A stretch of 64,000 nucleotides of DNA from Lycocorax pyrrhopterus obiensis (lineage: Eukaryota > Chordata > Aves > Passeriformes > Paradisaeidae): NCBI GenBank assembly GCA_014706295.1, contig JACSVZ010000006.1, positions 32,173,848 to 32,237,847 on the forward strand, read 5' to 3'. Made by a program: the position numbers and the translations under genes. The notes below the pieces were generated by a model, which made no database searches, was not told the origin of the DNA, and was given only the letters and a program-made list of their open reading frames with translations. Below are positions 11,601 to 26,065 of the stretch, in pieces (position 1 is the first letter of the stretch; every line of letters starts with the position of its first letter).

Positions 11601-13790
11601 GTGAAATAAAATTTAAAAATTAAATAGGAATGAATGCTGTTTATGAAACTGATTAAGGAGAGGGTTACTGAAAAATTGGTTTTGGTGACAGAAACTCCAT
11701 TTATCTAAGAGTGCAACACTTACCTTTTCAAAAGGAGTGAGGCAATTTCATATGTTCTTTTTCAGAAACAATTAAGAAATGCTGGCTTCACTTTGTGTCA
11801 TATGCAAAATTAAAAATCAGGTGGGGCTTCAACCTGTGAGACAAAAAAGAGCTACTATAAGAAAATAGGATAACATTCCAGTGATTTTTAATGGCTTGAA
11901 AACTGGAGACAAATACAGTACTGTACCCATTGGGATTTCAGTAAAGCAAGCTGTAAACAATGTCAGTGTTCTCTCCTCTTCAAAATAGAAGTCAACCAAA
12001 CATGACAAAAGTTTAGGATTCCTAAAAATTTTAATGAGTAATAATAATACAAAAATTTTAATAAGATTTCTGACAGTTGCAGCATATATTTTGTGTCTTG
12101 GCCATATACCTCATTCATGTTTCTCAGATTGGGGCCTTTATTCTTCTCTCCCTGTGAATAAAGATTGCTACCATTCACTTGCCTCCCAGAACTCAGGATG
12201 TAAGGAGAAAGTGGCAGCCAGGATTAGGCTCCTGACAAAGCTCTGGGAGATCTGACATGACAGCTTGAGGCTAATTTCCAAACAATTATTTGGTTTGGGT
12301 CAGAGCACATAACAGTTCCCCCCAGGTGCCTGAAAACTGGATTTGCAGTTTTCACTCTGAATGATGCACCAACATACTTTCCCTGCTGCAAGGCAGCAAA
12401 AGGGAAGACAGATAAAATAAAAGCTGTGTTTTGCAACAGTCCCCCAGTTTTATTCAGCATAGAATACTATAGTGGTTACAAGTCTGGGGTACTGAAAAAC
12501 CACAGTTCCTTAAAATACTGCAAACCCTCAAGATTTCGTCAAGTGTCACATTATTTGGTGGTGGGAAGGGTTTGGTTAAACCATTTAAAAACAAAACAAG
12601 AAATATATAATTCTTATTCTTTTACTTATGGAGAAAAGTTTAAAAATATAATCTCTGATGGCTCAAGAACATAAGACAAAGAAAATATACCCTTTGAAGT
12701 TCATGGCATTTATAAAGATCTGAGTCACGATTTTTGTGTGCTTGAAGTTGACAGTAATTTATTTAGTCCAGCATAAATATGAGAAATGGTAGAATAAATA
12801 GAATACAGTTGTTTCACTGTTATCATATACACTTTTAAAGGTATAATAAGTGACAGAAAGTTTTGCATTCTGTCTTCACATATCAAAGACTTTTTTTCAC
12901 TCAGCAAAATACCTTTAATCAAGTCCCTATCTGGAGAAGTAAGGGTGCATAGATGTGTGTGTTTCACAATCTGTATACCAAATAAAAGTATTGTGATCTC
13001 ACAAAGTGCTGTGACACCGTCAAGGTTTTGGACAAGGCTGAGTAGAGTCTGTGCCTCTTTTTAAATCAAGTTCTTTTTTGTTGGCTGTCCCCATCTCATG
13101 GGACAAGAAGAAACCTCCATGTCTTCATGGGACCACACCCCAGGGCACAGAATGAAAATGCAAAGTATCTCTGAGACTTACCTTTTTCTTCTGCTCCTCT
13201 AGGAGTAGATTGTCCTACCCAGCATATTACCAGTCCACCAGTGACCCTGCAGCATTTTTCTGGGGAATAGATTGCTACCAGTGGTGGGTGGGAGAGGGGG
13301 ATGTGAGGTGGGCTTTGCTTTGAACTTCTCTGCTTCCATGAAAACCACAGAAATTATATACTCATTCTAACTCAAGAATACATAGGGACAGTATGCTGTA
13401 GATGATCCAGAGTGGAGGGAAGCAGTCAGCACAAAACACTAAAACAGCTATCAGAGCAAGTTCATAGCACCAAACTGGACAATGCATTTAGGGCTGCTTT
13501 ACAGACCATCTGTAAATAGCCTATTTACTTGCATTGTCTCCAGTTTTCGTCAAATTTTCACAGATATTTGAGCTCTTGGATGGCATTTCCCAAAGAAATT
13601 AGCATTATCCCCTCTCAAAAACACGTTTACTGGTCATGGGGTTTTATAGAGATGTTGTGATGTTTTTCAGCTGATTTCACTTCTATCCATTAGGCAAAGT
13701 AGTAGCCACAGCTGGTCCCCTGCCCAAATAGTCATTATGCTTCTGAGGGAAGAGAGAAGTTACAATTCCACCCCTTACGGGACATTAAAC

Positions 13791-13827
13791 ATTTATTTAT
13801 TTATTTGTTTGGTTGGTTGGTTTTTTT
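13791..13827. repeat. (TTTA)n-(GGTT)n compound simple repeat
   Basis: About four TTTA units, then TTTGTTTGGTTGGTTGG and a short T-run. A minor tetranucleotide microsatellite. Confidence 0.8.
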
Positions 13828-16350
13828 ACTATAACATGGTCACGAAACACATGAAAGCTGCAGAAATAAAAGCAGTATTAAAATCTTACAGTTTAAAAAC
13901 AGTTCAAAGTCTACCTAGGTAACCTCACAAACATTTTTGATGGATGGGACTGTGATCAAAAAGGATAGGATTATGCTCAAACCTGAGCCTGAAAAGGCCA
14001 CGCCTATTTGTACAACTGGAAGCAACAAGTGCAATTCCCTGAATTATATCCAAATCCATATAAAATTGAAAAACCTGAGGCAGACATTTCTTATTGAGCT
14101 GGGATCTTTGTGCAAACAACTTAGTCACGTAAATGGCTGCAAAAAATGCTTCCAATTCATTGCTCAAAGTACTGGAATGTGTCTTGGATTCTAAAGAAAA
14201 GCCAGCAGGTCAATTCAGAAAAATGTCCTCATTTTCATGCACACAGAACCATATGATTTAGAATTTGGGAGAATGCAGGAGGATTTTTGAAAACTAAGAA
14301 AAAAAATACAGGAACTGCAATATTGGGAATTTTTTCCACATAAAATGCAACTTTTAGCAACTAGGAACTTCTAAAATCAGCTCATAATCAAGGCATTCTC
14401 GAGCCATACCTATAATCTGCCACAAGTGCATCTCTATGAGCACCTCAGCTCATATGAACAATACTACCCCATACAAATTGAATTTCCCAGTTGTTGCTGT
14501 TTACGATATTTTTGTTCACATTGCAGAGCAGACAAATTACAAGGAAGTAGATTCTTTCCAGATGAAATTAAACTGGAGGGGCACTCTGGAAGCAAACCAA
14601 ATGCTCTCCACCCACTAAAGGGCATTCACTTCGTAGGAAAAGAGCTAGACTGAAGTAGACCTACCTGTAAAACAAAATTTTTGGTTATCAGAACAGTGTC
14701 CTTTTGAAAATTTATGCTTATTGTGTTGTATCATGTATTACTGTGAAAATAAGCCTATGAACTACAGAGTCACTATACAAGTTGAGGACAGTCCTCTAGA
14801 CTCATTCCCAGCTGGAGAGCTCTCCAGTACTAAAATCAGACATGATTATCATGAGATGGAACAAGTGTCTTCTGTGTTTGAAGAACTGGGGACATTATGT
14901 TTGTACTTAAATAAATTGTAGATAACAAATAGTTTTTTGGGGAAAAGAATATTTTCAATTTCTATCAAAAAGAAGCAACATTAAATACCCCTTTCTGAGT
15001 AGAAGAATAGGATTCCCATGAATATGTTTCACTGCAAATCAGTTAGAGGTTATCTGGAAGGAGACGTAACAGACACGTTTTCTTCCGTAGCAGAAATGAA
15101 GGTGAGAATAGGAACATTTGTCTTGTCAAATTCATTTATTAACAAAGTACAAATTGGAGGGCTAAGAAAATCACAGCCTGCTTTTTTTTGTAAGACTGTA
15201 AATATTTTTTGATTTTCATGTGCCTTCTGCCTTTGCGCATTTGGGTAGTATTTGCTTAGCATTTTCAGCTTTTCTGTGTTTAGACTCGTTATTCAATCAT
15301 TTGTTTATTTTTAAATGACAGTGGATATAATGTAATTAACCAGCACTAGGAGCTGTAATTTTGCAAAATGGAAGCAAAAGTCCAAACTCAAGTACTGCTA
15401 GTGAGTCTCATTATACACTACCAAAGAGCAGTCACATGCTGTGGCAGCCCAAAGCAGCCCAAGTGGAAATCTCTAAAACATGAGCTGGGTGTGTTGGTTC
15501 TTAGAAAACTTTACAACACCCACTCATTTCATTCTAAAGTGAAATTAGAACCTTATATGAGGTGTTTGTTTTCAGGACATGTTCTAAAAAAGGAGCAGAT
15601 TCACGGGTATCATAAAACAGAATACCGTCAGCTGTACAGTGTTTCATGGAATATGTGCATAATTTTAGTAATGGTATGCAAAAGCAAATATTTAGCAAAC
15701 TATTGCTTTGATGGCTCACTCACAACTTGGAAATATGCAGCCTAGATCTGCATTTGACATCTCTATGCACAGCAATAGGAATTCTAAAGGCTGTGTCATT
15801 TTCAGCTTTTTTCAAAGAGCAAGCACCAACATTAAAAGCTACAGCCAGCCAAATTTAGTGTAATAACCCATCACTGGTTTTATTTTAAATAATTTGATTC
15901 CAGAAATTGGCGCTTGATCTAACACAAATCGCAAGATCATAATATTCCCATGAACCAGGAAATCTTATCCTTCTTACACTCTATTCAACAAACTTGAGCG
16001 AACCCTGGAAATCACATGTTTCCTAGTTAGTATAAAGAAATGCTTGTTCAATAAGCAGGAAATATAAGCTGAATATGGAGGCATTACTGCAGGGTATTCC
16101 AACCATGAGTTCCACTCCAACACAGTACCATGCCAGGTTTGCAACTGCGTCCTGAGTTGAGATAGATTGGTCTTATAACTGAGCAAGAAATAAGTGAACA
16201 AAAGACTGAAAAAAAAAACCAAAATAAAACCCTTTGAGAATAAGACTGTATAAATAGAGCTTGTAAGAAATCAATCATGGAAAACAGTGCAAAGAGTGAC
16301 TCTCCTGAAGAAAAAGTATTAATTTGGTTCAGACATGTTAGAGCTACCAA

Positions 16351-16403
16351 AGTTTCAAAACTGGTGTTTCAGAACAGTTTCAGAACCAGTTTCAAAACTG
16401 GTG
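16351..16403. repeat. Exact 16-bp direct repeat with embedded palindrome
   Basis: AGTTTCAAAACTGGTG occurs at 16351-16366 and again, exactly, at 16388-16403. The second copy sits in a perfect palindrome ACCAGTTT-CA-AAACTGGT at 16385-16402. Between them lie two more AGTTTCAGAAC-like copies, so a unit of about 15-20 bp seems to have been locally multiplied. Confidence 0.7.
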
Positions 16404-19400
16404 CTTCTTAAATTCTTTGAAATACATCATCTGCACCTAAAAAGGAGAAGATTTCTTTGAGAAAATATGAGGAAGAAATTTCTTGCTGCCTTGGATGTCA
16501 ACCTATGCTTGATACAACAGAGGTTTGCATTCTTAAAAAGACCACACTGAATATTTTTGGTAGCATAAGAAAATTAAAAAAAAAAATCTGATAAACCTGT
16601 TGAGTAATAGTCCAATGTTCAGGCAGTTACTGAAAGAGGTTAACCAGACTTAAAAGACTTAACTTTTCTAACAAGTGTATTTCTTGTTAAAGTTGAAATC
16701 AATTAAAAATCTTTTTAAATGACTGCTTAAGCACCCCAGGATAATACAAGTATGTTCTTTTCAAAGTCAGATGAGAAAACTTTTAATGTTCTGCTGTTTT
16801 TAATAGGTAAGAAAACAAACTGCACATCCCAGAGACAATTCATGCAAATATTCTGGGTGTCTATTTCAGCTAAATTATTTTGTTACACTTTTCACTATGT
16901 ATAGATTTCATCTTAGATTTCTATCTCGTATTCAAGCATCTTCTACAGGCTTCCAATATGGCCTTTCAGTTTTTAAACTTCATTTTCTTGTAAAACTTTA
17001 TGGCTCCATGTGGAACATATTAAATTTGCTGCCTGTGTAGTCTGCAAATAATTTCTTATTGTTTATTTTAATTGATCTTTAAAAATAATCAGTGAATAAA
17101 AAAGTTGTGAGTTCAACCTGTCTAATACCATACAAATTGGGTTAATGAACTTCAGAGAGCTGCATCAGTCTCTTTTGGCCCCTGCTGCCAGACCAAGTGG
17201 GTTATGTTCTCTCCTACCCAGAAGCACTGAGCACTTCTCTGTATCAAAGCTAAGCTTTGAAATGGCTTGTTTTGTTCTCTAAGTTAGGAATAAAGGCAAA
17301 CCCCAGTAAAACAATTAGCTTGGAACACGTCTTGTGTATGTTTAAAAATACTGTTTGTTGACAAATTCCAAAATGAAACTGTTGATATGTATCTTGGTCA
17401 CGTAGTGTTAAGAGGCATATAAACCAGACAACTTGGTAAATCGTGTTCAGCTGTAAAAGAAAAGTTGTCATATGTGAATGATGAAGTGGTACTACCAGAA
17501 ATACTATCATACTTTACTTTCAAGAAAAGTAAAGTAATTACTGACTTTGAAAATGGCAAGATGTAACGGTCTTTTAACATTTTGAAGAAGTAGCAATGTG
17601 TGATTCAAAATTAGAGCTGACCCAACAGCAAACATTAAAATTACTAGAAAATTAGCTTAAATTATCATTAGAGAAGTAAATTCAAATAGATAATTTTCAA
17701 AGTGACTAAATAATATTAAAATGTAGAATAGAAGTATCGATATGCAAATCTTCAGTTACAAAGATTAGAGCTTGTTAGCAGTTTTGCTATGAACTCTTTC
17801 TAGTCCATCAGAAAGACCAATGTAAAAACTATGTTTTCTATAAAAAAATGCTTCTCAAAATTAATTTCGGATTAGAAAGAAACATATGCAGAGGCCAAGA
17901 AATGTTTATGAGGTGTCGAAAGCTCAAGATTATTGTGCTTCTCTAAAATGGAAAAAGTAGATGGATCTGGACTTCATAATGTAGGCAAGTGACCCTAGCC
18001 ACAGGTGATGACAATTATCTGGATATATACTCAAAGCTCTATGCTTTCTACAAAAAGCCGAACAGCAACAAATGCCCGTCTCTAAACACAGTGGTTAGAA
18101 TCCCATCCTGTGATGTGGGAGATCCTGTTCCAAACCGTATCGAGTCAGCCTACCTTCATCACCTTTTTTCTTCTAAAAACAGGCTGCCTCAGTCATTTCC
18201 ATCTTTAATGAGCTTAACTTCATAAAGAACTCCTTAGCTAGAATAGAAAATAGATAAAAGATGTAAAGGACAGCCTCAGGTATTTGTTCCTTACTATAAT
18301 GCATGTTTGTTGATAAATTCCCCAAAGCAAACTGTGAAACACTTGTTTAAAAATAGTCAGATTCACAAAAGGATAACAGCAGTCTTTGTAAGAATTTAAG
18401 GGTCAGGGAAAGCCTTGTATGCCTTGGAATCCTGACACTTGTTCAAGTACATTAGCAGCATGACATTAAAGAGCCTTGTATGACAGTACTGTCATCTTTA
18501 ACATTTCAAAACATACATTTGAGAGACTTCTACAATTATTCACAAATGTTAGATGACAGGATTTCTCAAAGGCTTTTCCATAATTAGCTATTTTCCTCCG
18601 CCATCAGGAAGGAGAATCAACTGGGTAATTACAAAAAACTGTACAGCCCTTGGTCCTGTCACACGGATACTTATCAACTATTCCACACATTATCACTTGG
18701 CTGAAACCTGTTTTGGGAGGCTTCAGTGTCCTGGACATCAGTGTGCTTCAGTTTACAAAGCAGGAATGCTTGGAAATGCATTCAGTTCATGAATTCTGGA
18801 ATGATATATGTTGTCAACAGATGTCAACCACAAAGGTACAAATGCTCTAACACATTTTGTAAATAAATTAGAGGGTTTTTCTAGATTTCGGGTACTGCTC
18901 TATTCACTTAATATCATGTTTATCTCTTGAAAGTTTCTTTTATTTCATGCTCTAAACAGTAGATCATGAAAACATTGATCGTACCCAAATTGAACAAATA
19001 TGTGATGGAAAGAGAAATAATAAATTTTAAGTTTCATGACATACCATCTTACCCATAATTTCTAGGAAGTTTCCTCTCCTAAAACTCGAAAACTTTTGCT
19101 GTAAGAGTATTTTCATTGAGTATAGGTTTCAGTTTGCAGGGATGTGTTTGTAAACTGGCCACTGGAGAAAGGCACTGGCAGGGTAAAAAGTTTGAAGAGA
19201 AAACACAGTGTTCTAGTGAGTAGCCCTGGGCTTAATTAAAAATATATTTAGAGCTTTGTTGGAAGCTATTTCAACCAACTATTTTTTGGAGTGTGTACAA
19301 CAGGGATTCTGTTGTTACAAAACAAATTGAGAGAGGCATTTCTTCATGTTAACACTTACCATATAAACACTGGATACAATCAATATTTAACAGGAGCAAT

Positions 19401-20747
19401 ACACTTAACACCTGCCAAAGTCTCTGTGTGTCAACTTAGGCCTTCAGGAAGGCCCATTTTAGACATTAGGTCATCTGTATAATGATGGCAGTGGAGCAAT
19501 CTTAAGCATTTCATTTTTAGACTCATCTACTTGGGTCATGGCTTGGAATACAATGTGCTACTGCAAGTTTTCTGAGTAGAGACTTGTTTCAATTCTTCAC
19601 TGTCACTTCTAGTGAAATTACTTATTGCAATCATTTTCAAAAGAAGCTGGGCAGGGGACGGTACCGCAGAAACCAACCTGCTCATCAACCTTGCCAGTTG
19701 TTCACAGTTCCAAAGCAACACGGTTCACATCTTCAATATTAATCAGCCTGTTTCCTAAGCCAAAATCATGTGGCAGTTGAAAAGAAGATGTTGAATTTAA
19801 ACGTAGTATTGCTTTAGTTGTGATAATTTAATAATATAAAACAAAGTTAATACGGAGAGGGAGCATTTTTCATAGATTATCCGGTCTGCCCTCTGGTCTT
19901 TGGGCCTTTATAATTGCATATCTTCAATATTTCTCTGTAATCATGAGTGAAACAGAGATTGTTTCTTGTTTTTAAAGAAAGACAAAATTCTCAAGAAATC
20001 AATACCTAAGGAAAACCATGACATTTAAGTTAAAAAGAAATAATTGATTTGTAAGGGTTTTAAGATGATTTGTTTTGTTTTGATCTTTTTTTCTTGGTGC
20101 ACTTGCTTGTATTTTGCTCCTCTTAATTTCTTCAGCTACAAAACTCATGCACCATCTTGCAGTTTCCACTCTCATTCCATCATTTGATCCTACCAACAGC
20201 AAGGACCAAGCTTGAAATTAGACCTGAGTTTGTTTTCCTGATTCAGTCCCCTGGAGATGACCAGGTAATTGGCGAATATGAATTAAATTCTTCACCAGTC
20301 TCGATTCTACTACTGTTGGGTTTTTGGCAGCTTTTTACATGAAAATAAGTTTGTGTACTTCAAAGAATGCATAACATTTTGAGTCAATACCTCTTCCTTC
20401 TCTTGGGCCTGGGAGTCAATGAAAAGAAGAATTTGTTCCAGTCTAAACAGTGGAATTCAACTGCTAACCACATATATCCAAAATGATTTCTAAGTTTCCA
20501 ATGAAACTCATAGATGGAAATTTTTTTAATATTATTTTTAAAAAATTCAAAAGATAAAATCTTGTCCTTAAATTAACTGACAAGCATGATTAGGATTGCA
20601 GATTCCTAGGAAAAAAGTATTACTTAAAGTAGCACAGTTCTATAAATGACACTAAATTATTGAAGTGACAATCAAACAAGAGACCCTTGGGCCAGAAGTG
20701 TATAAAAATGAAGATAAAATATTACCAAAAAATAAGATTTAACACCT

Positions 20748-21130
20748 TTCAGGTTTGAGGGAGCTGGGGTTGCTTAACCTGGAGAAAAGGAGGTTGAGGG
20801 AGAGCCCTATTGCTCCTTACAACTACCTGAAAGGATGTTTTAGCAAGGTGGGGGGAAGTCTCTTCTCCCAGGTAACAAGCATTAAGGCAGGAGGAAATGG
20901 CCTCAACTGCGCCAGTGGAGGTTTAGATTAGATATTAGGAAAAAATTCTTCACTGAAAACATTTGCAGGCATGGCAAGTGGTGGGATCACCAGCCCTGGA
21001 AGTGTTCAAAAAATGTGTTAATGTAGTGCTCAAGGACATAATTTAGTGGTGGATGTATCAGTATTAGGTTAATGGTTGTACTCAAGGATCTTAGAGATCT
21101 ATTCCAACCTTAATGATCCCATGATTCCAT
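20748..21130 (+). mobile_element. CR1 LINE 3' end (plus strand)
   Basis: Plus-strand match to the avian CR1 3' region: AACCTGGAGAAAAGGAGG (the LEKRR-coding segment), then the TTAGGAAAAAATTCTTCACTG block, the CCAGCCCTGGAAGTGTTCAA block, and the tail AGAGATCTATTCCAACCTTAATGATCCCATGATTCCAT. The last is the degenerate CR1 3' repeat (ATTCYATG). Indels break every frame. It is 5'-truncated just upstream of 20748. Confidence 0.92.
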
Positions 21131-23574
21131 ATTATTTTTAAATGCAATGTGAGAACTAGGAAAATAATGACAAAGGACCAAATTAATTAGCTAATATGAT
21201 ATAAGTATTGTCAGGATAGAATTGGTAGGAGCATTACCAGGCATAAAATTCCGAAGTAGTTCAAAATTTTTTTTTAAAAAACATTCTTATCAAAAGAAAG
21301 GACATTTTCTGAATGAGTGTGCAATATTTTTTCCTAACCAAACAAAATTGCACCTGTTGCAAGGAAAGAATTTCAAACTATTTCATCACATTGGATTTAC
21401 AGAATATTTTTGGTATCCTCCGTCAAGTAGTCCCCATCTCCGGAAATTTATTTCCTACTGGTGGTCCTTTTTTCATTTGAAACACACATACAGAGATGGA
21501 AAAAAACTAAACTGTATACATTAGCTCTGTGTATGAAACCTAGTCTAAGAAGGAATTTCTATCACTCTGCATTGTACAGTTTTTGACAACTTCTGCACTA
21601 AAAATTGAGGTTCAACCCCTCCATGGACTCTTGAACTGATTGTTCAAATTTTAATCAGAGGCGAAGTAACCTTTCACAGACCTCTAAGTCTCTGACCAGC
21701 CAAGGGGTATGCAGAGGGCATCTAAATCAATATTTCCCAGTGACCTTTCCTTGTTCCATGAAAATAAGCATATTCCTATGTAACTGGGAAGTTTTCTCTG
21801 TCAAATTGGCTTTCCCAGTTCTACCTTGGCCCTGACTAGACTATCCTCCTTTCCTTCTCCCACTCCATTTGATCTTTTTACTGCTGTCAGGCTTTCCTGA
21901 CTCTCCATGTTCCTCTGCAAAATGCAGCTGCTTCCTTCTCCCCACCACACCAGTAAAATTTGCTGGCCTCTAATTTTATCAGCCAGATACCTTACTAAAA
22001 TTAATGTGAAGAATGTGAGCAAACTTTGAGAAAAGACTGATCTGAAATGACCTCATCCATATGACAGGAATTTTAATATGTGCTGAACATCTATGAACAT
22101 AATGCTGATTCTGTGCTCCTGTTCTATCTTGATTTCTCATTACATTTACCGCATAAGATTTCATGGAATTACTTGACCCTGCAGGAAAATGTCCATATTT
22201 GAATGATAGCTCCAAAGACAAGAATCTAGGTAGATGTCTAAACATCGCTGAAATTGTGACTGTGAATGGTTTAATGGAAAATTAATTTTTTTTTTTACAA
22301 TTTTTGCATGAATAGAGAACTGAAGATTTTCTAAATGTTTTGTAAATACATAGGTTTTTCACATTGCCTTTACAGGGAGACAATGTTACAGGTACTTGTA
22401 CTAGGACTGGCTGAAATGGTGCTAACTAATGTATTTAGAGGGCCTTGTATCAAATTGTTTTGAATAACTTAAATTCAGATTTACATATTTAGAGCTATTT
22501 TGACTACTTTTCTGACTTTGCAGTTCCAGGCATCTGCTGCATTGCATGATCTTTTCACATTACCTGAAGCAGATTGAAATGTCAGCTTCAGTAATAAGAC
22601 GTGCAGAGTTTGTTGAGGAGCTGCAAAGTTTGGTTTGGCTCAATTTCTGACTGAGCAAGTTCTTCAACTGCTCAAGACACTCTCTAGTTAGCCATGAAGT
22701 TGTGTCTCCTGTAACATCTCATGCTGCTTTGTACAGCCTGTATATCTTGCCACCGCCTCTTTTCCTAAGCTATATATGAAAATTATTATCCCTGAAATCC
22801 AGAATATTTTTCTGCAGTCATAAATGCACATTTAATAAAAGCAACAGGTCCTCTTCATTGCAGACTCTTTCTAATCTTTATGTTCTGATTAATGGTCCAC
22901 TCTAATACAGTCATCTCTACCAGGAGGAAATGGAATGAAGCCCCTAGTATTTTATTAGACAGTTAGCAGTAGATGAAAAACAACTCTCAATTGTATACAC
23001 TAAAATTTTATTTTGCAAATGTCTATTAATTGCCAATTGTAAAACTATAAGTATTCCTTGACACCACTTTTAGAGTGTACTTCTTGGGAAAGCTAATTTA
23101 ACCTCAAATGCACGTAGGAAGATTTGCAACATGGAATTGGTTAAACATTTGCTGTTTTGAGAATAGAAAGCAACTATCTTTAGACACTTCAAAAACTCGT
23201 TATACTCTTTGTTCTAGTGCACATCTAGTGCATATTTATTCTAGTGCACATTAAGTATTGGGTTTTTCCCTCAGTTCCTCATCACATTTTATTGGAATAT
23301 TTTGTTGGCTTTGTTCTTTTCCCAAAATCTCCTTTGAATCTAGTTTTTAGTAACTGTTTCAGTCAAAAATAGAATTGAAAGAAATTAACTTCAGACTTCA
23401 GTGCAGGCACAATTTTAAGTAGAAGAGCAGGTGCTTTCTTTTTTCAAAGTCTGATACTGTCTACTATCGAAACATTTACATTATATGAATGTTACCACAG
23501 AGGCAGATAGAAAAACAAATAAAATTTTGCAAATTTAAATTCAGAAGGCTTTTTTTGGTAGAAAAACTTAAAGA

Positions 23575-23626
23575 ATATCTCACAATATTGTAGCTTGGAA
23601 GAGGATATCTTACAATACTGTGTCTT
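23575..23626. repeat. Imperfect tandem duplication, 30-bp period
   Basis: ATATCTCACAATATTGTAGC starting at 23575 reappears as ATATCTTACAATACTGTGTC starting at 23605, with about four differences in 22 bases. A small local duplication. Confidence 0.6.
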
Positions 23627-24149
23627 AGATAAGTTATCTAAGTACTAGGTGCCTGTGAAGTTGGGATTTTAGCCTATAATTTTAGAGCTGAATTGCTCCT
23701 TTTAGTTGTTCTGTATAGCAAGATGGTGAGTTTGGCTCTCATTCAGACTGGTTTTAGAGGGAAAATTAGTTACTACTAAATAATATATCAAAATATTTGA
23801 GAGATGGGAAGTGTGTTCATCAAACAACTACAGAAATAGAACATCATTATAGCAACATATAAAATATCTGATCTTTCTGCAAGCTCAAGTGTGCTTCTTA
23901 GAGCCCATAAAAGACCTGTTAAATTTTAAAATGTGCTACTTCATATTAATACACTTATTTAAAATTACTTTTCTTCTTGGCTTTGAAATTCAACAAATTA
24001 TAGCATTTTTGAGATAGAGTTGCAGTTTATGTTTGTAGATTACATTTTTACAGTGATATTTACATCTGTGCTATCCTTAAACAACATTAGCTCAAAAGTA
24101 AAGACCAAAGCCAACATCACAGTAAGCCTTAATATTTAAAGTATACATC

Positions 24150-24214
24150 AGGAAAAAGAAAAGAACAACCCAAACAAAACCCCCAAAACCAACAACAACA
24201 ACAAACCAACACAA
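24150..24214. repeat. A/C-rich low-complexity stretch
   Basis: GAAAAGAACAACCCAAAC followed by AAAACCCCCAAAACC and an (AAC)n run. Simple low-complexity DNA. Confidence 0.7.
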
Positions 24215-26065
24215 GTCATAATTCCACGAAGTATAAGGGGTCACTTATCTGTCACTGGCTGTATTTTCAGCAAATTGTTCACAACAGCAATATTCTGAAT
24301 GGTGTTTCTGGCTGTAGTTCCAGACAAAATTTGTAAACCATATGGACAAACACCATGCCACCTGGAATGCTCCTTGGTCTTCTTGCTCTACTGTCAAGCA
24401 ATATTTTAGAGACAGTGAGTTCTGCTCAATATCTCACTGTCAATACTTTCTAATATTGCACTCACGCTGGTGTTTAAAAGCAAGCTGTGCATTATTGCAG
24501 CCTAACCAGCTAAGTTTAATATCTCAGAGAAATGTACAGATCAGATAGATGAAGAGTTTTACTAAGGTGCATTTAGATCAGTGATTACAAGTGGCAAACC
24601 AAACAATCCATGCAATGACCATAAATGTGGTCATGCAGCAGACTAGGCAAGAATACAATCTCATTGCTGGCCAACAGGCCTATCTGTACTTGTCAATGTG
24701 TCGTGAATCTGGAGTACAGTTCTCTCTATGGGACAACATGCTTTTATTTCTGCTTAGGTTGACGTACACAAGCTTAACCTCAGAACTTTGGCTGACATTT
24801 CACAATCAGGGTTAGGATCATCTAAAGATAATTTTGGTTTTTTGCCTTGTTCTTGATTATTGTGGTATGAATTTTCTGCAAGAACACAATATAGTTCCCC
24901 CTGAATAAACCTCCAGTATCTTAGGGTGTTATATATTTACTTCTTCGTTCAAATAAAAAAATTCTGCCTTAAAAGCTAATTTTTTATTATTTTTTCAGCG
25001 CTGGTTTATTCAACATATCAGACCCTACAAGTAGAGAATAGCCTGATTTGAACATACAGTAAATTTATGGAGTTGTGAATTTCCTTCCTGGAAATAGTAG
25101 CTCATATTTCTCTGGCTGTATGACCTCCCTGAAGTGTCAGGGAACTGTCACTACTTTTGTTGCATTCAGTTAACATTTACTACACTGAGTATGACTACAA
25201 ACTTTTAAATGTAAGCTGATTGTCTGCTTAGGCTAGGCTAAGTACATGCATAAATTTGTTCTTGATGCTTTCACTTGGGTTTTTAAATAATGTCAAGTTT
25301 AAATAAATAAGAGATGAAGATATAAATCTGTGAAATACAATAAACTTAATCCTATAATATTTCATACGCCATCTATGGCCAAATTTTCAAAAAAAGAAGA
25401 GAAAGGATGTTTTGTTTTCTCATATGCTCCTTTAGAACCATATCCTTTGAAGATCTGTAAAAATTAACCTTGCAGAAGAGTAAGAACATCAGGGCTTTTT
25501 ATCTAGGGGATTGTATCCACAGATGAAGATGCAGAGTGTAGAATGGCCTATCAGGGGGACATTCCAGCTATAGCTAGAACATCACTTGGTCAAAGAGAAT
25601 CTTTTTCCACAGTATGGGATTTAGTTAGAAACAATCTTCTGACTGTTTTAACCTGGCCTATCTGTTCACTGATCAAATTGTCAGTTAGAAATCCTTCTCT
25701 TCCCCCATTCCATCAAGCAATGTTTAGGAGCTGATGCGCAGCCTTAGCAGATAAGGAAACAGTGATTACTTGGGTGGGTACCTTGCTACAAAAATTCCTC
25801 TAATTTTTTAACTAACTTCGTTTTCCAGATCAGAGATGTGAACTTTCAACAGAAGTGAGAATTAAGTTAAATGAATGAGTATGTATTATCTCAACTACAG
25901 TGCCAACACATTATTTCTGCTTCTTTGAAGCTCAGCACTTTTCAGCAACACTAGTTGAAACTGACTTCTGGAACGGAATTGTTTTTTAGAGCCAATGGAC
26001 CACTCTTTGATTTCTCAGACTGAAAAAAACTAACTCAAGCCAGGGAAAATGCTGCAGCCTGCTCA

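Larger units (their letters stand above)
8681..20747. other. Gene-free AT-rich unique DNA (12 kb)
   Basis: No exon, RNA gene or recognisable young transposon. Open frames are at most 125 codons (15368-15745, plus) and look random. Noted inside: a TTTA/TTGG simple repeat near 13.8 kb, a palindrome cluster near 16.38 kb, octamer words ATGCAAAT near 16842 and ATGCAAAT near 17742, and a somewhat GC-richer stretch at 13.02-13.33 kb that I cannot assign. Confidence 0.55.
21131..26065. other. Gene-free AT-rich unique DNA
   Basis: No gene or transposon recognised. Contains a local 30-bp-period duplication at 23.58 kb and an A/C-rich patch at 24.15-24.21 kb. Open frames (up to 100 codons) look like chance. 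Confidence 0.55.

Noticed and set aside
15368..15745. Plus-strand open frame of 125 codons
   Set aside because: No motif, no family likeness, no promoter or polyadenylation context; length is within chance for the window.
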